Positions 8,969-17,536 of a stretch of DNA of 64,000 bases are shown here, piece by piece. The notes under the pieces are model-generated. The model ran no database searches, was not told the origin of the DNA, and saw only the letters and a program-made list of their open reading frames with translations. Positions within the stretch are counted from its first letter, which is position 1, and each line of letters begins with the position of its first letter. Origin of the DNA: an uncultured Desulfovibrionaceae bacterium (lineage in GTDB: Bacteria > Desulfobacterota > Desulfovibrionia > Desulfovibrionales > Desulfovibrionaceae); assembly GCA_949741925.1 (NCBI GenBank), contig CATJOY010000043.1, positions 36,097 to 100,096 on the forward strand. Reading direction: 5' to 3'. The translations under genes were made by a program, and so were the position numbers.

Positions 8969-9731
8969 CGGGCCTGCCCGCGGCGCCTGGGATGAATTCA
9001 ACGATGGCCAAAAAGCCTGGGATGAATTCAGCCACGCCGAACAGGAAGCCATAGTCCGCCACTTCGCCCCAAAGGTGAAGTATCTTGCCTTGCGCCTGAA
9101 ATCACGCCTTCCCAAAAATGTGGAGCTTACCGATCTCATCAGCGCCGGAACCCTCGGATTGATGGAATCCTTTGGCAAGTTCCAGCCTTCTCTCGGATTT
9201 AAATTCGATACGTACGCGGAAAACCGTATTCGCGGCGCCATGCTGGATGAACTGCGCCGGATGGATTGGCTCCCCAGAGGCTTACGCCAGCGGGTTCGCC
9301 GTCTGGATGAGGCCATCCAGAAAATCGAACACGCCAGCGGCAGATCCCCCTCTGAAGAGGAGTTGGCCGAGGCCACCGGATTAGAACGATCCGAAGTGCG
9401 TGAAGGGCTTGAGGCTCTGCAAAGCCAACTGTGCCTTTCGCTGGACAGTATCCAGGATTCTTTCAGTACAGATGGGGCCAAAGGCGAAGGGGAACCTTTT
9501 AATGAAGCCGCCGCCGGAGAAATGCTCGCGAGAGTTGCCTCTCTCATAGATCAATTGACAGCGCGAGAAAAACTGGTATTATCACTCTATTATACTGAGG
9601 AATTAAATATGCGTGAGACCGCCGAAGTTATGGGCATTACCGAGGGGCGGGTTTCCCAGCTCCATTCGCAGGCCTTAACCCGCCTGCGGCGGGAATTTGC
9701 CAATGCCTTCGGCGATCATGATGTTTTGTAA
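8916..9731 (+). CDS. fliA: Flagellar sigma-28 factor FliA
   Basis: A 271-residue sigma factor of the FliA/WhiG group, which directs transcription of late flagellar and chemotaxis genes. Region 2 has LTDLISAGTLGLMES and KFDTYAENRIRGAMLDELR; region 4 has LNMRETAEVMGITEGRVSQ with its helix-turn-helix. ATG 8916 was chosen because it is the last good Met before the conserved part; it lies inside flhG by 53 bases. ATG 8898 and TTG 8886 are alternatives. Near the N-terminus the block AWDEF is repeated (see the DNA repeat GCCTGGGATGAATTCA around 8988 and 9018). Confidence 0.94.
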   Translation: METSSSSGNASFSGRKASGPARGAWDEFNDGQKAWDEFSHAEQEAIVRHFAPKVKYLALRLKSRLPKNVELTDLISAGTLGLMESFGKFQPSLGFKFDTYAENRIRGAMLDELRRMDWLPRGLRQRVRRLDEAIQKIEHASGRSPSEEELAEATGLERSEVREGLEALQSQLCLSLDSIQDSFSTDGAKGEGEPFNEAAAGEMLARVASLIDQLTAREKLVLSLYYTEELNMRETAEVMGITEGRVSQLHSQALTRLRREFANAFGDHDVL

Positions 9732-9744
9732 CAAGGAGCAGATC

Positions 9745-10125
9745 ATGCCGTATAATCCAAATATGCGGGTGCTGGTTGTGGATGATTTCTCAACCATGCG
9801 TCGTATCATCAAAAACATCCTGCGCCAGCTTGGGTTCAATAACGTGGTGGAGGCGGATGACGGCACGACCGCATGGGAAGTTTTGAACAAAGACAAAATA
9901 GAGTTCATCATTTCCGACTGGAACATGCCGCAAATGACCGGCATAGAGCTTCTGCGCAAAGTGCGCTCCAGCGAGGAGTTCGCAGATCTGCCGTTTCTTA
10001 TGGTCACTGCTGAAGCGCAGCAAGAAAACATCATCGAAGCAGTGCAGGCCAAAGTTTCTAACTACATTGTCAAGCCCTTTACCGCGGACGTGATGAAACA
10101 AAAGATTGAAAAAATCTTTCCCTAG
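9745..10125 (+). CDS. cheY: Chemotaxis response regulator CheY
   Basis: A 126-residue single-domain receiver. The acid pocket is VVDDF (Asp13, Asp14), the phosphoacceptor is Asp58 in SDWNM, and the switch residues are Thr88 (VTAEAQ) and Lys110 (VKPF). Such a single-domain CheY binds the flagellar switch. ATG 9745 follows AAGGAG; an in-frame ATG at 9697 lies inside fliA and gives an unlikely extension. It follows fliA by 13 bases. Its TAG stop coincides with the left edge of the palindromic element described below. Confidence 0.95.
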   Translation: MPYNPNMRVLVVDDFSTMRRIIKNILRQLGFNNVVEADDGTTAWEVLNKDKIEFIISDWNMPQMTGIELLRKVRSSEEFADLPFLMVTAEAQQENIIEAVQAKVSNYIVKPFTADVMKQKIEKIFP

Positions 10126-10297
10126 GGTGTGTTTCTCACTCCATTTCGCCCGCGAAACGCTGATTTTTTCCCGGCAAAAAAGAGGGGAAAAAGCGGGCGA
10201 AATGGAGTGATTACGCGCCATCCAGTTTTTTCCGTCTGTTGTCGCTAGGGGGGAAAAGAAGGCTTTGTAGCAACAATGTATTTGGAAACACGCCCTA
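10123..10297. repeat. Palindromic MITE-like element between cheY and fliL
   Basis: About 175 bases are bounded by 13-base inverted ends: TAGGGTGTGTTTC at 10123-10135 and its complement at 10285-10297, with one mismatch. Inside is a perfect 18-base inverted repeat, TCACTCCATTTCGCCCGC at 10136-10153 against 10193-10210. Its loop adds a T-rich and a matching A-rich run. There is no coding capacity. The terminal repeats with CTAG at the left edge suggest a non-autonomous insertion-sequence derivative. The inner hairpin may also end or pause transcription after cheY. No second copy was noticed in this window. Confidence 0.45.
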
Positions 10298-10428
10298 ACT
10301 CGCTGTACACTGTACACAACCTCGGTCCCGCCTTTCCGGCGTATGGTGCGGTATTGATTTTCCGCAGCCTTTCCCCTGCCGTTGTGTGTTGCCGGTACGG
10401 CGCCTTCGGGCGTTTGCCTGAGTAAACC
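10126..10428. other. 303-base interval between cheY and fliL
   Basis: Mostly filled by the palindromic element (to 10297). The remaining 131 bases are non-coding. No clear promoter or strong ribosome site precedes the fliL ATG. Confidence 0.6.
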
Positions 10429-11133
10429 ATGGCCGATCCATTTGATGCCGCTGCTAGCGCCGGTCAGCATGAGCCCGGCGAAGAATTCCCCTCTGCCGCC
10501 ATGCCGAATGAGGGACAGAAAGTCGAACTCGACCTTGACGACGCGCCTTTTCTTGAGGATGAAAAAGAGGAAGAGGAGAAAAAAGCCGCTCCTCCTCCGG
10601 AACCGGTTTTCTCCCCAACAGTTCCGCAGGAAGCATCCCCCAGCTTTTTTGTCCGGTATAAAATGCCTCTCATTATCGGCGGTTTGGTCGTTGCGGTTAT
10701 GCTCGTAGCCGGCATTGTCCTCAAAATCGTCCTTTCCCCTGCGGAACAGGTGGTGGTAGAGCAACCCCCGCAACCGGATCTTCAGCCTCTTCCTGAAGGC
10801 CCTGCTCCATTGCCCCCTGCTCCCGTGCCGCGCTTTGTGGCCTCCTTTGATACCTTCTGGATCGCCCGAAAAGACAACGAGGGCAATACCCGTTTCCTCA
10901 CCTGCCGATTCGCCGTGCCTACGGAGAACCAGACCCTGCATGCTGAGATAGAAAACAAGAAAAACATTCTGCGCGACGCTATTTTTTATTATTTGTCGCA
11001 CAGGCCCATTACCCTGCTTAGCGATGAGGCGACCACAGACGCCTTTAAGGCAGACCTGATGACAGTTATCAATGAACATCTGGGGAACGGCAAGATAAAC
11101 GAGTTGGATTTGCAGGCCTACATCATCCGCTGA
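10429..11133 (+). CDS. fliL: FliL-family flagellar basal-body-associated protein
   Basis: A 234-residue single-pass membrane protein. An acidic cytoplasmic N-terminus (FLEDEKEEEEKKAAPPPEP) precedes one helix at about 83-103, then a Pro-rich periplasmic linker and the FliL domain, whose C-terminal part contains LRDAIFYYLSHRP and the terminal NELDLQAYIIR. FliL associates with the stator around the motor and supports torque and swimming. It is longer than the enteric FliL (about 155 residues) because of the N-terminal extension. The gene belongs to the flagellar cluster but may be transcribed apart from cheY because of the hairpin element between them. Confidence 0.82.
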   Translation: MADPFDAAASAGQHEPGEEFPSAAMPNEGQKVELDLDDAPFLEDEKEEEEKKAAPPPEPVFSPTVPQEASPSFFVRYKMPLIIGGLVVAVMLVAGIVLKIVLSPAEQVVVEQPPQPDLQPLPEGPAPLPPAPVPRFVASFDTFWIARKDNEGNTRFLTCRFAVPTENQTLHAEIENKKNILRDAIFYYLSHRPITLLSDEATTDAFKADLMTVINEHLGNGKINELDLQAYIIR

Positions 11134-11352
11134 GGGCTTCCGCTCTGCCTGTATCCGGCCGCTCCCCCCTGCGTATAGTTTCGGACGCCGGCTGAGTCTT
11201 TCCGCGGAGCACCACCGGCTGGATATCATCAGGCCGCGCCGTAAAAGGAAACCTGCGCCCCCGGGATTCCTAAATACCAGATCACTCGTTGCCGCGGGCA
11301 GCCCCTGGAGCGGCCCTCCCGGTGAAAGGCACGGCCAAGGAGGTTCCTTCGG

Positions 11353-11694
11353 ATGACTCAAAACATCTCTATAATCCAACTTGCCCAGCTTGGCCTTGCT
11401 GAAAAGACTGCTCAGGAAATACAATCGCATCCGGAGGTCTTGCGCCAGGCCGCCCAGCAGCAGACGCCAGAAATTCTGCTTCGTCAGAATGAGATCATTC
11501 AGGGGACGGAGGAAAGTGATAAGGCCCTGCAGGCACGTATCCGCGAACGCCGGGAAAAACGTAGACAGGACCGCGAGAAAGGCCAAAGTAAACGGCGAGA
11601 AGCAAAACAGACCAATCCGGGCAAGGAGCGCTCCACGGACGCCCCCCCAACGGTCGGTCTCTGGGCTGGAAAGATCGTGAATGTAAAAGTGTAA
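11353..11694 (+). CDS. Small Arg/Lys-rich protein of the flagellar cluster, function unknown
   Basis: A 113-residue soluble protein with an excellent ribosome site (AAGGAGG) before ATG 11353. Residues 1-60 are predicted helical and Gln/Glu-rich (LGLAEKTAQEIQSHPEVLRQ); residues 61-90 are strongly basic and charged (IRERREKRRQDREKGQ), likely a single long helix. It ends with a short hydrophobic VGLWAGKIVNVKV. No enzymatic motif is visible. Its place after fliL suggests a flagellar or motor accessory role, which is an inference only. Confidence 0.7.
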   Translation: MTQNISIIQLAQLGLAEKTAQEIQSHPEVLRQAAQQQTPEILLRQNEIIQGTEESDKALQARIRERREKRRQDREKGQSKRREAKQTNPGKERSTDAPPTVGLWAGKIVNVKV

Positions 11695-12122
11695 TCCGGA
11701 ATGTGCTCAAGTGCGGCATTGCCCGTTGGAACAAGCGAGCCTTTCCGCCTGCAAGACGGCATATTTCTCTGTGGCCTTGAGGGGAATCAGAGTTCTGGTC
11801 ATGCGGCTGAGGGCGTTTCCACATGCATTTCTGCTGCTAAGCCGCCTTTTTCCGGAGAGCGGCAACCGCAAAAAACGAACTCGGCCTCTACTCAGCCCTT
11901 GTCCTCTTTTTCCATCTTCCCTGTCAGGGAGAACCTTTGAGGTGAGCACGGGTGAAATACACCGCGCCCCCTAAGTAAAACAGATTCTCCTCATACCCCG
12001 AAAGCAGCAGATTGGTAGAGGCAGGCCCATTCTCCTGCCTACCGCTTCTCCGGGGGGCTCCCCCATGCCCAAGACGCCCCGGCCATGATACTTCCGGCCG
12101 GGGCGCAAACTCGGAACCGGCT
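11695..12122. other. 428-base intergenic region between convergent genes, with two hairpins
   Basis: No supported gene. Two inverted repeats stand out. One at 12014-12043 pairs GGTAG(AG)GCAGG with CCTGCCTACC through a two-base bulge. The other, at 12075-12105, has perfect ten-base arms CGCCCCGGCC / GGCCGGGGCG. Neither has a clear T tract, but their place between converging genes suits transcription termination. Confidence 0.5.
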
Positions 12123-13172
12123 TCAGATCAATTCCGCTTCCTTTTCCTGCATAAACTTACCAAAAACGGACACGGCGGTTTCAATATCCCCGGCGGTCAC
12201 GCCTCTGTAGGTCGTAAAGCGTAAATGCTCATCGCCCATGGCTTTGCACAAAATGCCATAAGAAACCAACTCCCTCTCATACCAGGGGGCTGTCTTTTTT
12301 GTTCCCTTCACATTGAGCATGACAATATTTGTCTGGACAGGCACCAAGGCAATACCCGGGAAGCCGGACAGGCCCTGCCCCAAGAGACGGGCGTTTTCAT
12401 GATCTTCCGAAAGCCGCCTGATGCCCTGTTCCAGAGCCACAAGGCCCGGAGCCGCGATCATGCCCGCCTGGCGCATGACGCCCCCCAGCAGTTTACGCGT
12501 ATCCCGGGCTTCACGAATAAACTCCTTGGGGCCGCATAAGAGCGAGCCTACCGGCGCGCCAAGGCCTTTGGAAATGCAAAACTGCACTGTATCAGCACAG
12601 GCCGCCAGGGCCTCTGCGGTAACCCCAAGAGACAGGGCGGCGTTAAATATGCGGGCGCCATCCAGATGCACAGGAATGCCTTTGGCCTTAGCCGCGGAAT
12701 GCAATTCCTCGGCCCTATCCAAACTGGTGCAGGTGCCCCCGGCAAAGTTATGGGTGTTCTCTATACAGGCCAAACGAACGCCGGGGGCAGCGCAGGCCGC
12801 GGCAAAGGAGGCGGTTTCGGGCATTTCGGCGCTATCCCTCCGGTAGTCCACTTTTTTCAGGCCGCCGAAACGATCCATAAAGGGGCTTTTTTCCATCATG
12901 ACAATATGGAGATCCGGATCACAAGCCACACTATCGCCCCGACGGCAATGGGTCAAGACACTGGCGACGTTGGCCAGGGTTCCGGTGGGGAAAAACAGCC
13001 CGGCCTCTTTGCCGATAATCTCAGCAGCCATATCTTCGAGGCGGTTGACCGTAGGATCTTCGCCCCGCCCGTCGGCATTAGTCCGACCATCATCGCCGAC
13101 AGGCGCTTTGAAGGCTGCTTCACGCATCGCCCGGGTCGGCTGGGTAAGGGTATCGCTGCGCAAGTCTACCAT
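12123..13172 (-). CDS. ltaE: Low-specificity L-threonine aldolase
   Basis: A 349-residue fold-type I PLP enzyme that splits L-threonine or L-allo-threonine into glycine and acetaldehyde. The N-terminus VDLRSDTLTQPT is the family hallmark. GLFFPTGTLANV binds the cofactor phosphate, IENTHNFAGG lies in the active site, HLDGARIFNAA contains the Asp and Arg contacts, and CISKGLGAPVGS carries the PLP lysine. ATG 13172 was chosen because GGAGGGA at 13187-13181 is eight bases before it; ATG 13178 is too close to that site. It stands alone on the minus strand. Confidence 0.93.
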   Translation of the reverse strand: MVDLRSDTLTQPTRAMREAAFKAPVGDDGRTNADGRGEDPTVNRLEDMAAEIIGKEAGLFFPTGTLANVASVLTHCRRGDSVACDPDLHIVMMEKSPFMDRFGGLKKVDYRRDSAEMPETASFAAACAAPGVRLACIENTHNFAGGTCTSLDRAEELHSAAKAKGIPVHLDGARIFNAALSLGVTAEALAACADTVQFCISKGLGAPVGSLLCGPKEFIREARDTRKLLGGVMRQAGMIAAPGLVALEQGIRRLSEDHENARLLGQGLSGFPGIALVPVQTNIVMLNVKGTKKTAPWYERELVSYGILCKAMGDEHLRFTTYRGVTAGDIETAVSVFGKFMQEKEAELI

Positions 13173-13538
13173 GGACATGATCCCTCCAGGTGTTGTGGTC
13201 ATAGAACCGGCGGCTCCGCCACCGGAATGGTTCAGGGCCTGGATACAACAGGCTGTGTATAAACGCCGCTTCCTACCACGCCGGCAGCATCGCGGCAACT
13301 CCGCTCCCGAGGGCCGCTCTCAGTTGCCGTCGTAGCTCCCGGCTTGCATCCCCTCTCGTCCCTGTGCTCTCCTGTGACGTTCGGAGTCGTATTCACCTAA
13401 AAAACGCTTGCCCTCTAAACGATGCTCCCTCCCCGTAAAAACAGGACATCAGGCACTCCTGCAAAGATACGCCTTTAGGCGGGCCCTCTGCGCGCAAGCA
13501 GTGAAGGCAACCGCACAGATTCTTGAAAGAGCCTGGGA
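13173..13538. other. 366-base region upstream of the threonine aldolase gene
   Basis: Holds the ribosome site of the threonine aldolase gene and presumably its promoter. No gene, riboswitch or convincing terminator was recognised. Confidence 0.5.
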
Positions 13539-14939
13539 TTAGGCTTGGGGAGGGCGGCGGTCTTCCAAATGATCCTCGTATTCTTCACCGTAAATAGCCA
13601 GCATGACCACGGCAAACGTAAGGATCAACGGGCCATAAAGCAGCCCCAACACGCCGAAGGCCTGAATGCCGCCGAGAATAGCCAGGAACAGGAACAGAAT
13701 CGGCAACCCCGAAGCATCCCGCATCAAAATCGGACGCAGAAAGGTATCAATGGAGGTAACCACAACGCCGCACCACAAAGCCAACAAAACGGCGTTGGTC
13801 GTATTGCCTTCGATAATCAGCAGATACAGGCAAACAGGCACCCAGACAAGCCCGGTGCCGACCACAGGGACCAGAGAGGCGAAGGCCATGACTGTACCCC
13901 AAAACAATGCCGGCACGCCCACAAAATACAGCGCTACCCCACCGGCCACTCCCTGCATGGCCGCAATGAGAAACCCTCCGACCAAAACGGCCCTGGAGAT
14001 GCGTTGCAGGGTCTGGATAATACGTTCTTCCTGTTCTTCCCGGAGCGGAGTCAAGTACTTAATACGCTGGATCATGGCAGCGCCATCTTTGGTAAAAAAG
14101 AAAAAAGCCACCAAGAATAGAAAGAAATTAAAGGCAAAATTCAACGTCAACCCCACAAAGCTGCGGGAAAAGGAGAGCGTGGTCTGGCCCATGCTTTTGA
14201 GGCCGTTAGTAACGTAGGTGTTGACCTCCGTTATGGTCAGATCAAGGAAGGGGGCGTGTTCCTCAAGCCAGAGGAAAATATTGCCCAAATTGCTGTTTAG
14301 CACCTGATCCAAATGCGCTTCGCTGACCCAGGTCATCACTGCAGCCCCGCTCTGGCGCATCTGCGGAATGATGCCGATAACAAAAATGGCCATGGGAATA
14401 GCCACTAAAATGGTTATGCCCAAAACCATAGCGCTGGCCGCAAGCAAGGGCTGATTCCAGAGCAAGCTTTTGAGCCGGATATATATAGGATGAAAAATTG
14501 CAGCAAACACTACAGCGACAATTAAGGCATCCAGAAAAGGCGAAAGCAGCCGGTAGGCTAGATACAGCCCCCCCAGAAGAATGGCGAAAAAAAAGACTGT
14601 CAGTAGGTTGCGTCGAGAGAGCCCCAGCCCCCGGCCCGGTTCCTCCCGGCCCTGCTCTTCTGAAGGCAGGGAGCCGCCCCCGGGCCGGACCGAGCGCGGC
14701 CGCCAGCTCCCGGCCTCATCGTAAGGCTGTTGCCGTACTCCTTCGGAGCGCTCTTCAAAAATTTCCTCCGTCTCTATAACAACAACGGTCCTGCCCTCCT
14801 CTTTCGGCCGGGCCGCGGCTTTTAGCCTGCCTTTCCTGGCCATAGACACGCAGGATCGGGCCAATTTAAGAAGCAGCACATTGACCAGACCGCCGACAGT
14901 ATCAGGGGCAGACCGCTTCGGACCGGGATTTTTATTCAT
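13539..14939 (-). CDS. AI-2E/PerM-family permease
   Basis: A 466-residue membrane protein. The first 120 residues are hydrophilic and charged, with Glu/Arg-rich stretches (EEIFEERSEG, then SEEQGREEPG). About eight helices follow in the pattern of the AI-2E transporter family (PF01594), including the P-x-x-x-x-x-x-L region LLSPFLDALIVAVVFA and the glycine-rich GVAGGVALYFVGVPALFWG. Family members export autoinducer 2 or sodium or have unknown roles; the substrate cannot be assigned. The start at 14939 overlaps the mazG stop as ATGA, so mazG and this gene are coupled. The long N-terminal extension is larger than usual. Confidence 0.85.
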   Translation of the reverse strand: MNKNPGPKRSAPDTVGGLVNVLLLKLARSCVSMARKGRLKAAARPKEEGRTVVVIETEEIFEERSEGVRQQPYDEAGSWRPRSVRPGGGSLPSEEQGREEPGRGLGLSRRNLLTVFFFAILLGGLYLAYRLLSPFLDALIVAVVFAAIFHPIYIRLKSLLWNQPLLAASAMVLGITILVAIPMAIFVIGIIPQMRQSGAAVMTWVSEAHLDQVLNSNLGNIFLWLEEHAPFLDLTITEVNTYVTNGLKSMGQTTLSFSRSFVGLTLNFAFNFFLFLVAFFFFTKDGAAMIQRIKYLTPLREEQEERIIQTLQRISRAVLVGGFLIAAMQGVAGGVALYFVGVPALFWGTVMAFASLVPVVGTGLVWVPVCLYLLIIEGNTTNAVLLALWCGVVVTSIDTFLRPILMRDASGLPILFLFLAILGGIQAFGVLGLLYGPLILTFAVVMLAIYGEEYEDHLEDRRPPQA

Positions 14940-15787
14940 GGTTCGCGTCCCCGGCTCCGGGCCTTGGCTTCTTCCCACAACCGGTTCTTATCATCCATAT
15001 TCAATGCTGCAAAATCCTGATCATGAGCGCGGGCAGCCTGTTCCATCAGAGCAAAACGGTCAAGAAAACGAAGCGCGCTTTTATCCAGAGCTTCGTTGGC
15101 CTTGATGCCTTTGCGCCGCCCCAACTCCACCAGGCTGAACAAAAGATCGCCGAGTTCATGTTCTTGAGCCGCTTTATCCTTGCCGTTCAGGGCGTCGAGA
15201 AGCTCCAACCACTCTGCTTCGACTTGCTGCTCAACATCGGCGTCTTCATCCCAAGTAAAGTTAGCCCGGGCAGCCTTGGCGTGAATGCGATAGGCTTTGA
15301 TGAGCGGCGGCGTATCCCGGGGAAGAGAAGCAAAAACACCACCGGAGGTCGGCTCATCCCCAACAGGGGCTTCCTTGGCGGCTTTTTCCTGTTTTTTAAC
15401 GGCTTCCCAGGTATTCAGAAGCTGCTCCCGGCTCGTACATTCCCGACCGGCAAAAACATGGGGATGCCGCCGCACCAGCTTGGCGGCGGCACCGGCGATA
15501 ACCTGGTCAAAAGAAAAACGCTCCCGGTACAGTCGGGCCAGAAAAAGGAGGAGAAACAAGACGTCGCCCATTTCATCGCGCACGTCGTCAACTTCACCCC
15601 GGCGCACGGCATCAATCAATTCAAAGCATTCCTCAGCCAGGTATTCGCAGAGGCTGGAAGGCGTCTGCTCCTTATCCCACGGGCACCCCGCAGGGCCGAG
15701 GAGCGAAGCAAGAACATCAAGGAGCGGCTCCAGAGAACAGGCTTGGTCATTCCCGGAAGTTTTCGTTTCAGTAAAATCCGCTGACAT
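14936..15787 (-). CDS. mazG: Nucleoside triphosphate pyrophosphohydrolase MazG
   Basis: A 283-residue protein of usual MazG length, with two MazG domains. The first contains CPWDKEQTPSSL, then EECFELIDA and DEMGDVLFLLLFL, the E-E-x-x-E and D-E-x-x-D magnesium sites. The second has a related but shorter set (EAEWLELLDA, HELGDLLFSLVELGR). It hydrolyses NTPs and dNTPs to monophosphates and pyrophosphate and can lower ppGpp or remove damaged nucleotides. It lies 7 bases after cvpA and overlaps the permease gene. Confidence 0.95.
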   Translation of the reverse strand: MSADFTETKTSGNDQACSLEPLLDVLASLLGPAGCPWDKEQTPSSLCEYLAEECFELIDAVRRGEVDDVRDEMGDVLFLLLFLARLYRERFSFDQVIAGAAAKLVRRHPHVFAGRECTSREQLLNTWEAVKKQEKAAKEAPVGDEPTSGGVFASLPRDTPPLIKAYRIHAKAARANFTWDEDADVEQQVEAEWLELLDALNGKDKAAQEHELGDLLFSLVELGRRKGIKANEALDKSALRFLDRFALMEQAARAHDQDFAALNMDDKNRLWEEAKARSRGREP

Positions 15788-15794
15788 AGCAACC

Positions 15795-16277
15795 TCAAAG
15801 CATGGAACTGGGCAAAAGCCCCTGGAGGGATCGGACCATGGAACTGAAAATCGGGGTTGAAAACGCTTCCCGCATTACCTGGGTATCCGGCACATAGCGC
15901 AGCAGGATATAAAACACGGCCGTAGCCAGGAGCATGCCCTTGGCAAAGCCGACCAAACCGCCGAGGAAGCTATCTAACCAACGCGCAAGCGTGATGCCCA
16001 ACAAGCTGCGAAATATCGCCATCAGCAAGGAGAAGCCCAACAAGACGACCAGGAAAATCAGGACATACGTCAACACACCGGTCCATTCGGAAGCGCCAAA
16101 GATTCCGGCCACGAAACCATACGCCCTATCCTGAAAATAGCGTGCCAGGACAAAGGCCAGGAGTATGGCCACTATGCCCGCAACCTCCGCCATAAGGCCG
16201 CGCAAAAATCCGCGGATCGTAAAGGCCAGCAGGAAAAAAAGCGTGATCACATCCAGCAGATTGACTTCCAACATCAT
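15795..16277 (-). CDS. cvpA: CvpA family membrane protein
   Basis: A 160-residue protein with four helices. The opening LEVNLLDVITLFFLLAFTIR, then GFLRGLMAEVAGI, is typical of CvpA (PF02674), which supports colicin V production in E. coli and membrane or biofilm functions elsewhere. The start is unclear: ATG 16277, 16274 and 16289 are all possible, with only weak ribosome sites; 16277 best fits the family's short N-terminus. It precedes mazG by 7 bases. Confidence 0.85.
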   Translation of the reverse strand: MMLEVNLLDVITLFFLLAFTIRGFLRGLMAEVAGIVAILLAFVLARYFQDRAYGFVAGIFGASEWTGVLTYVLIFLVVLLGFSLLMAIFRSLLGITLARWLDSFLGGLVGFAKGMLLATAVFYILLRYVPDTQVMREAFSTPIFSSMVRSLQGLLPSSML

Positions 16278-16601
16278 GATTGCGTCCATCCAATATGGTG
16301 ATAGAAAAGGGAGAGTATCAAAACTCATTCCGGAGGAAAAGACCAAATATCCCTGCCTCGTGGCGCTGCGTGGGGCAGAAGAAACACCAGCGGGCAAAAA
16401 GGCCCGCCTGCTCCTGCCGCTAAGGCCTCTCCTCATAGGCGCGAGACCTCTCCGGGAAAGGATAGATCTGATATTCCGGAAGGCGACCGCCCGAGGATGC
16501 GCCCGGCAGCCGTGGTATCATGCGCCCCGGAGGGGAGAAAACTGTTTTTTTCCTTTCCGGCAGAGGAACGGCGCGAAGGCCTGACAGACTGCCGGACCGC
16601 T
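16278..16601. other. 324-base region between the UPF0280 gene and cvpA
   Basis: No gene supported. A small hairpin (GCGGGC AAAAAG GCCCGC) lies at 16390-16407. It presumably contains the cvpA-mazG promoter, which I could not pinpoint. Confidence 0.45.
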
Positions 16602-17390
16602 TCAACCATCCAGGGCGGCCAGTTCCATGTTTCCCCATACGGCCATATTGTGGCAGCACTGAACAAAGATACCATCCACCCCGGCTTCCTGCCCCTTCGC
16701 TCTGCGGAATCCTCTGCGCGCCCGCTCCACGGCTCGGGCGCAATCCCCAGCCTTTTGCAGCATGTTGCAAAAGGCTGTAGCCCCGGCATCAGCAAGACAG
16801 GGATCCCGAGAACGAACAACAGCCAAATCCCCTTGGCCCAGGCTCAAGGAATTTCCAATAAAAGCGGAAGAAGCGCAAAGGGATACCGGAAAATCCTCCG
16901 GGGAAAGCCTGAGGCCCAGCCCTGCCCCGCGTCGGGGATCAACCAACAGAGCCACAGTGCGCTCACGGGTTGAATAAAGCATGGTATCCCCGCCGTTCTC
17001 TACAAGGCATTCGGCACTTTCCCGAGCCAGGGATTCTGCCACAGCCCCGGCCACGGCCCCGGCCACCGCCGCCATAGGGCCTACCCCCATTCCGGCGGAG
17101 GCTCGAAGCATTTTTACCGCGATTTCCGGAGCGCCCTCGGCGGCCCCCGGAGGAAGCGGCGTCAAGCTGGCGGCAAATTCAGGCCGCAGAGCAATCCAAG
17201 CCTGAAGCTGTGAACGGACAACGCCCAAGGTTTCCAGGGCCAGACAGGCCATTTTTTCCGCTCCGGACGAGGCCAGAACGGTGATCCAGAGATCGGATTC
17301 TCCCAACACAACCTGAAAGCTAACCTCATCACTATGCGCCGAGGGCCTCCTGTAGTTTCTGAACGTGGAACTGTAAACAGATTTGACCAT
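16602..17390 (-). CDS. UPF0280 family protein (ApbE-like fold)
   Basis: A 262-residue protein matching the UPF0280 family, which is related to the FAD-binding ApbE flavin transferases. The opening YRRPSAHSDEVSFQVVLGESDLWI is typical (the part YRRPSAHSDEVSFQ is the clearest). The central glycine-rich section MGVGPMAAVAGAVAGAVAE and ENGGDTML are the conserved core. Function is unknown; some archaeal and bacterial members sit with cofactor enzymes. GAGGAAGT precedes the ATG. It is divergent from argF with about 146 bases between. Confidence 0.85.
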   Translation of the reverse strand: MVKSVYSSTFRNYRRPSAHSDEVSFQVVLGESDLWITVLASSGAEKMACLALETLGVVRSQLQAWIALRPEFAASLTPLPPGAAEGAPEIAVKMLRASAGMGVGPMAAVAGAVAGAVAESLARESAECLVENGGDTMLYSTRERTVALLVDPRRGAGLGLRLSPEDFPVSLCASSAFIGNSLSLGQGDLAVVRSRDPCLADAGATAFCNMLQKAGDCARAVERARRGFRRAKGQEAGVDGIFVQCCHNMAVWGNMELAALDG

Positions 17391-17536
17391 ACTTCCTCAC
17401 GGGATTTCGAGTTATCTTTACAAGCGAGCCGCTTTGGTCCAGAATACCCCCTCGGGATAGCGCGGCATACCAGGACCGCCTTTTCCCCTGAACCCACCGG
17501 GACTGTAACCAAAGGATTGATGCAAGGATACCTTTT

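Noticed and set aside
9790..11586. A 598-codon open frame on the minus strand opposite cheY and fliL
   Set aside because: It is low in recognisable motifs, runs through well-supported plus-strand genes and has the Arg/His/Gln composition of an antisense shadow.
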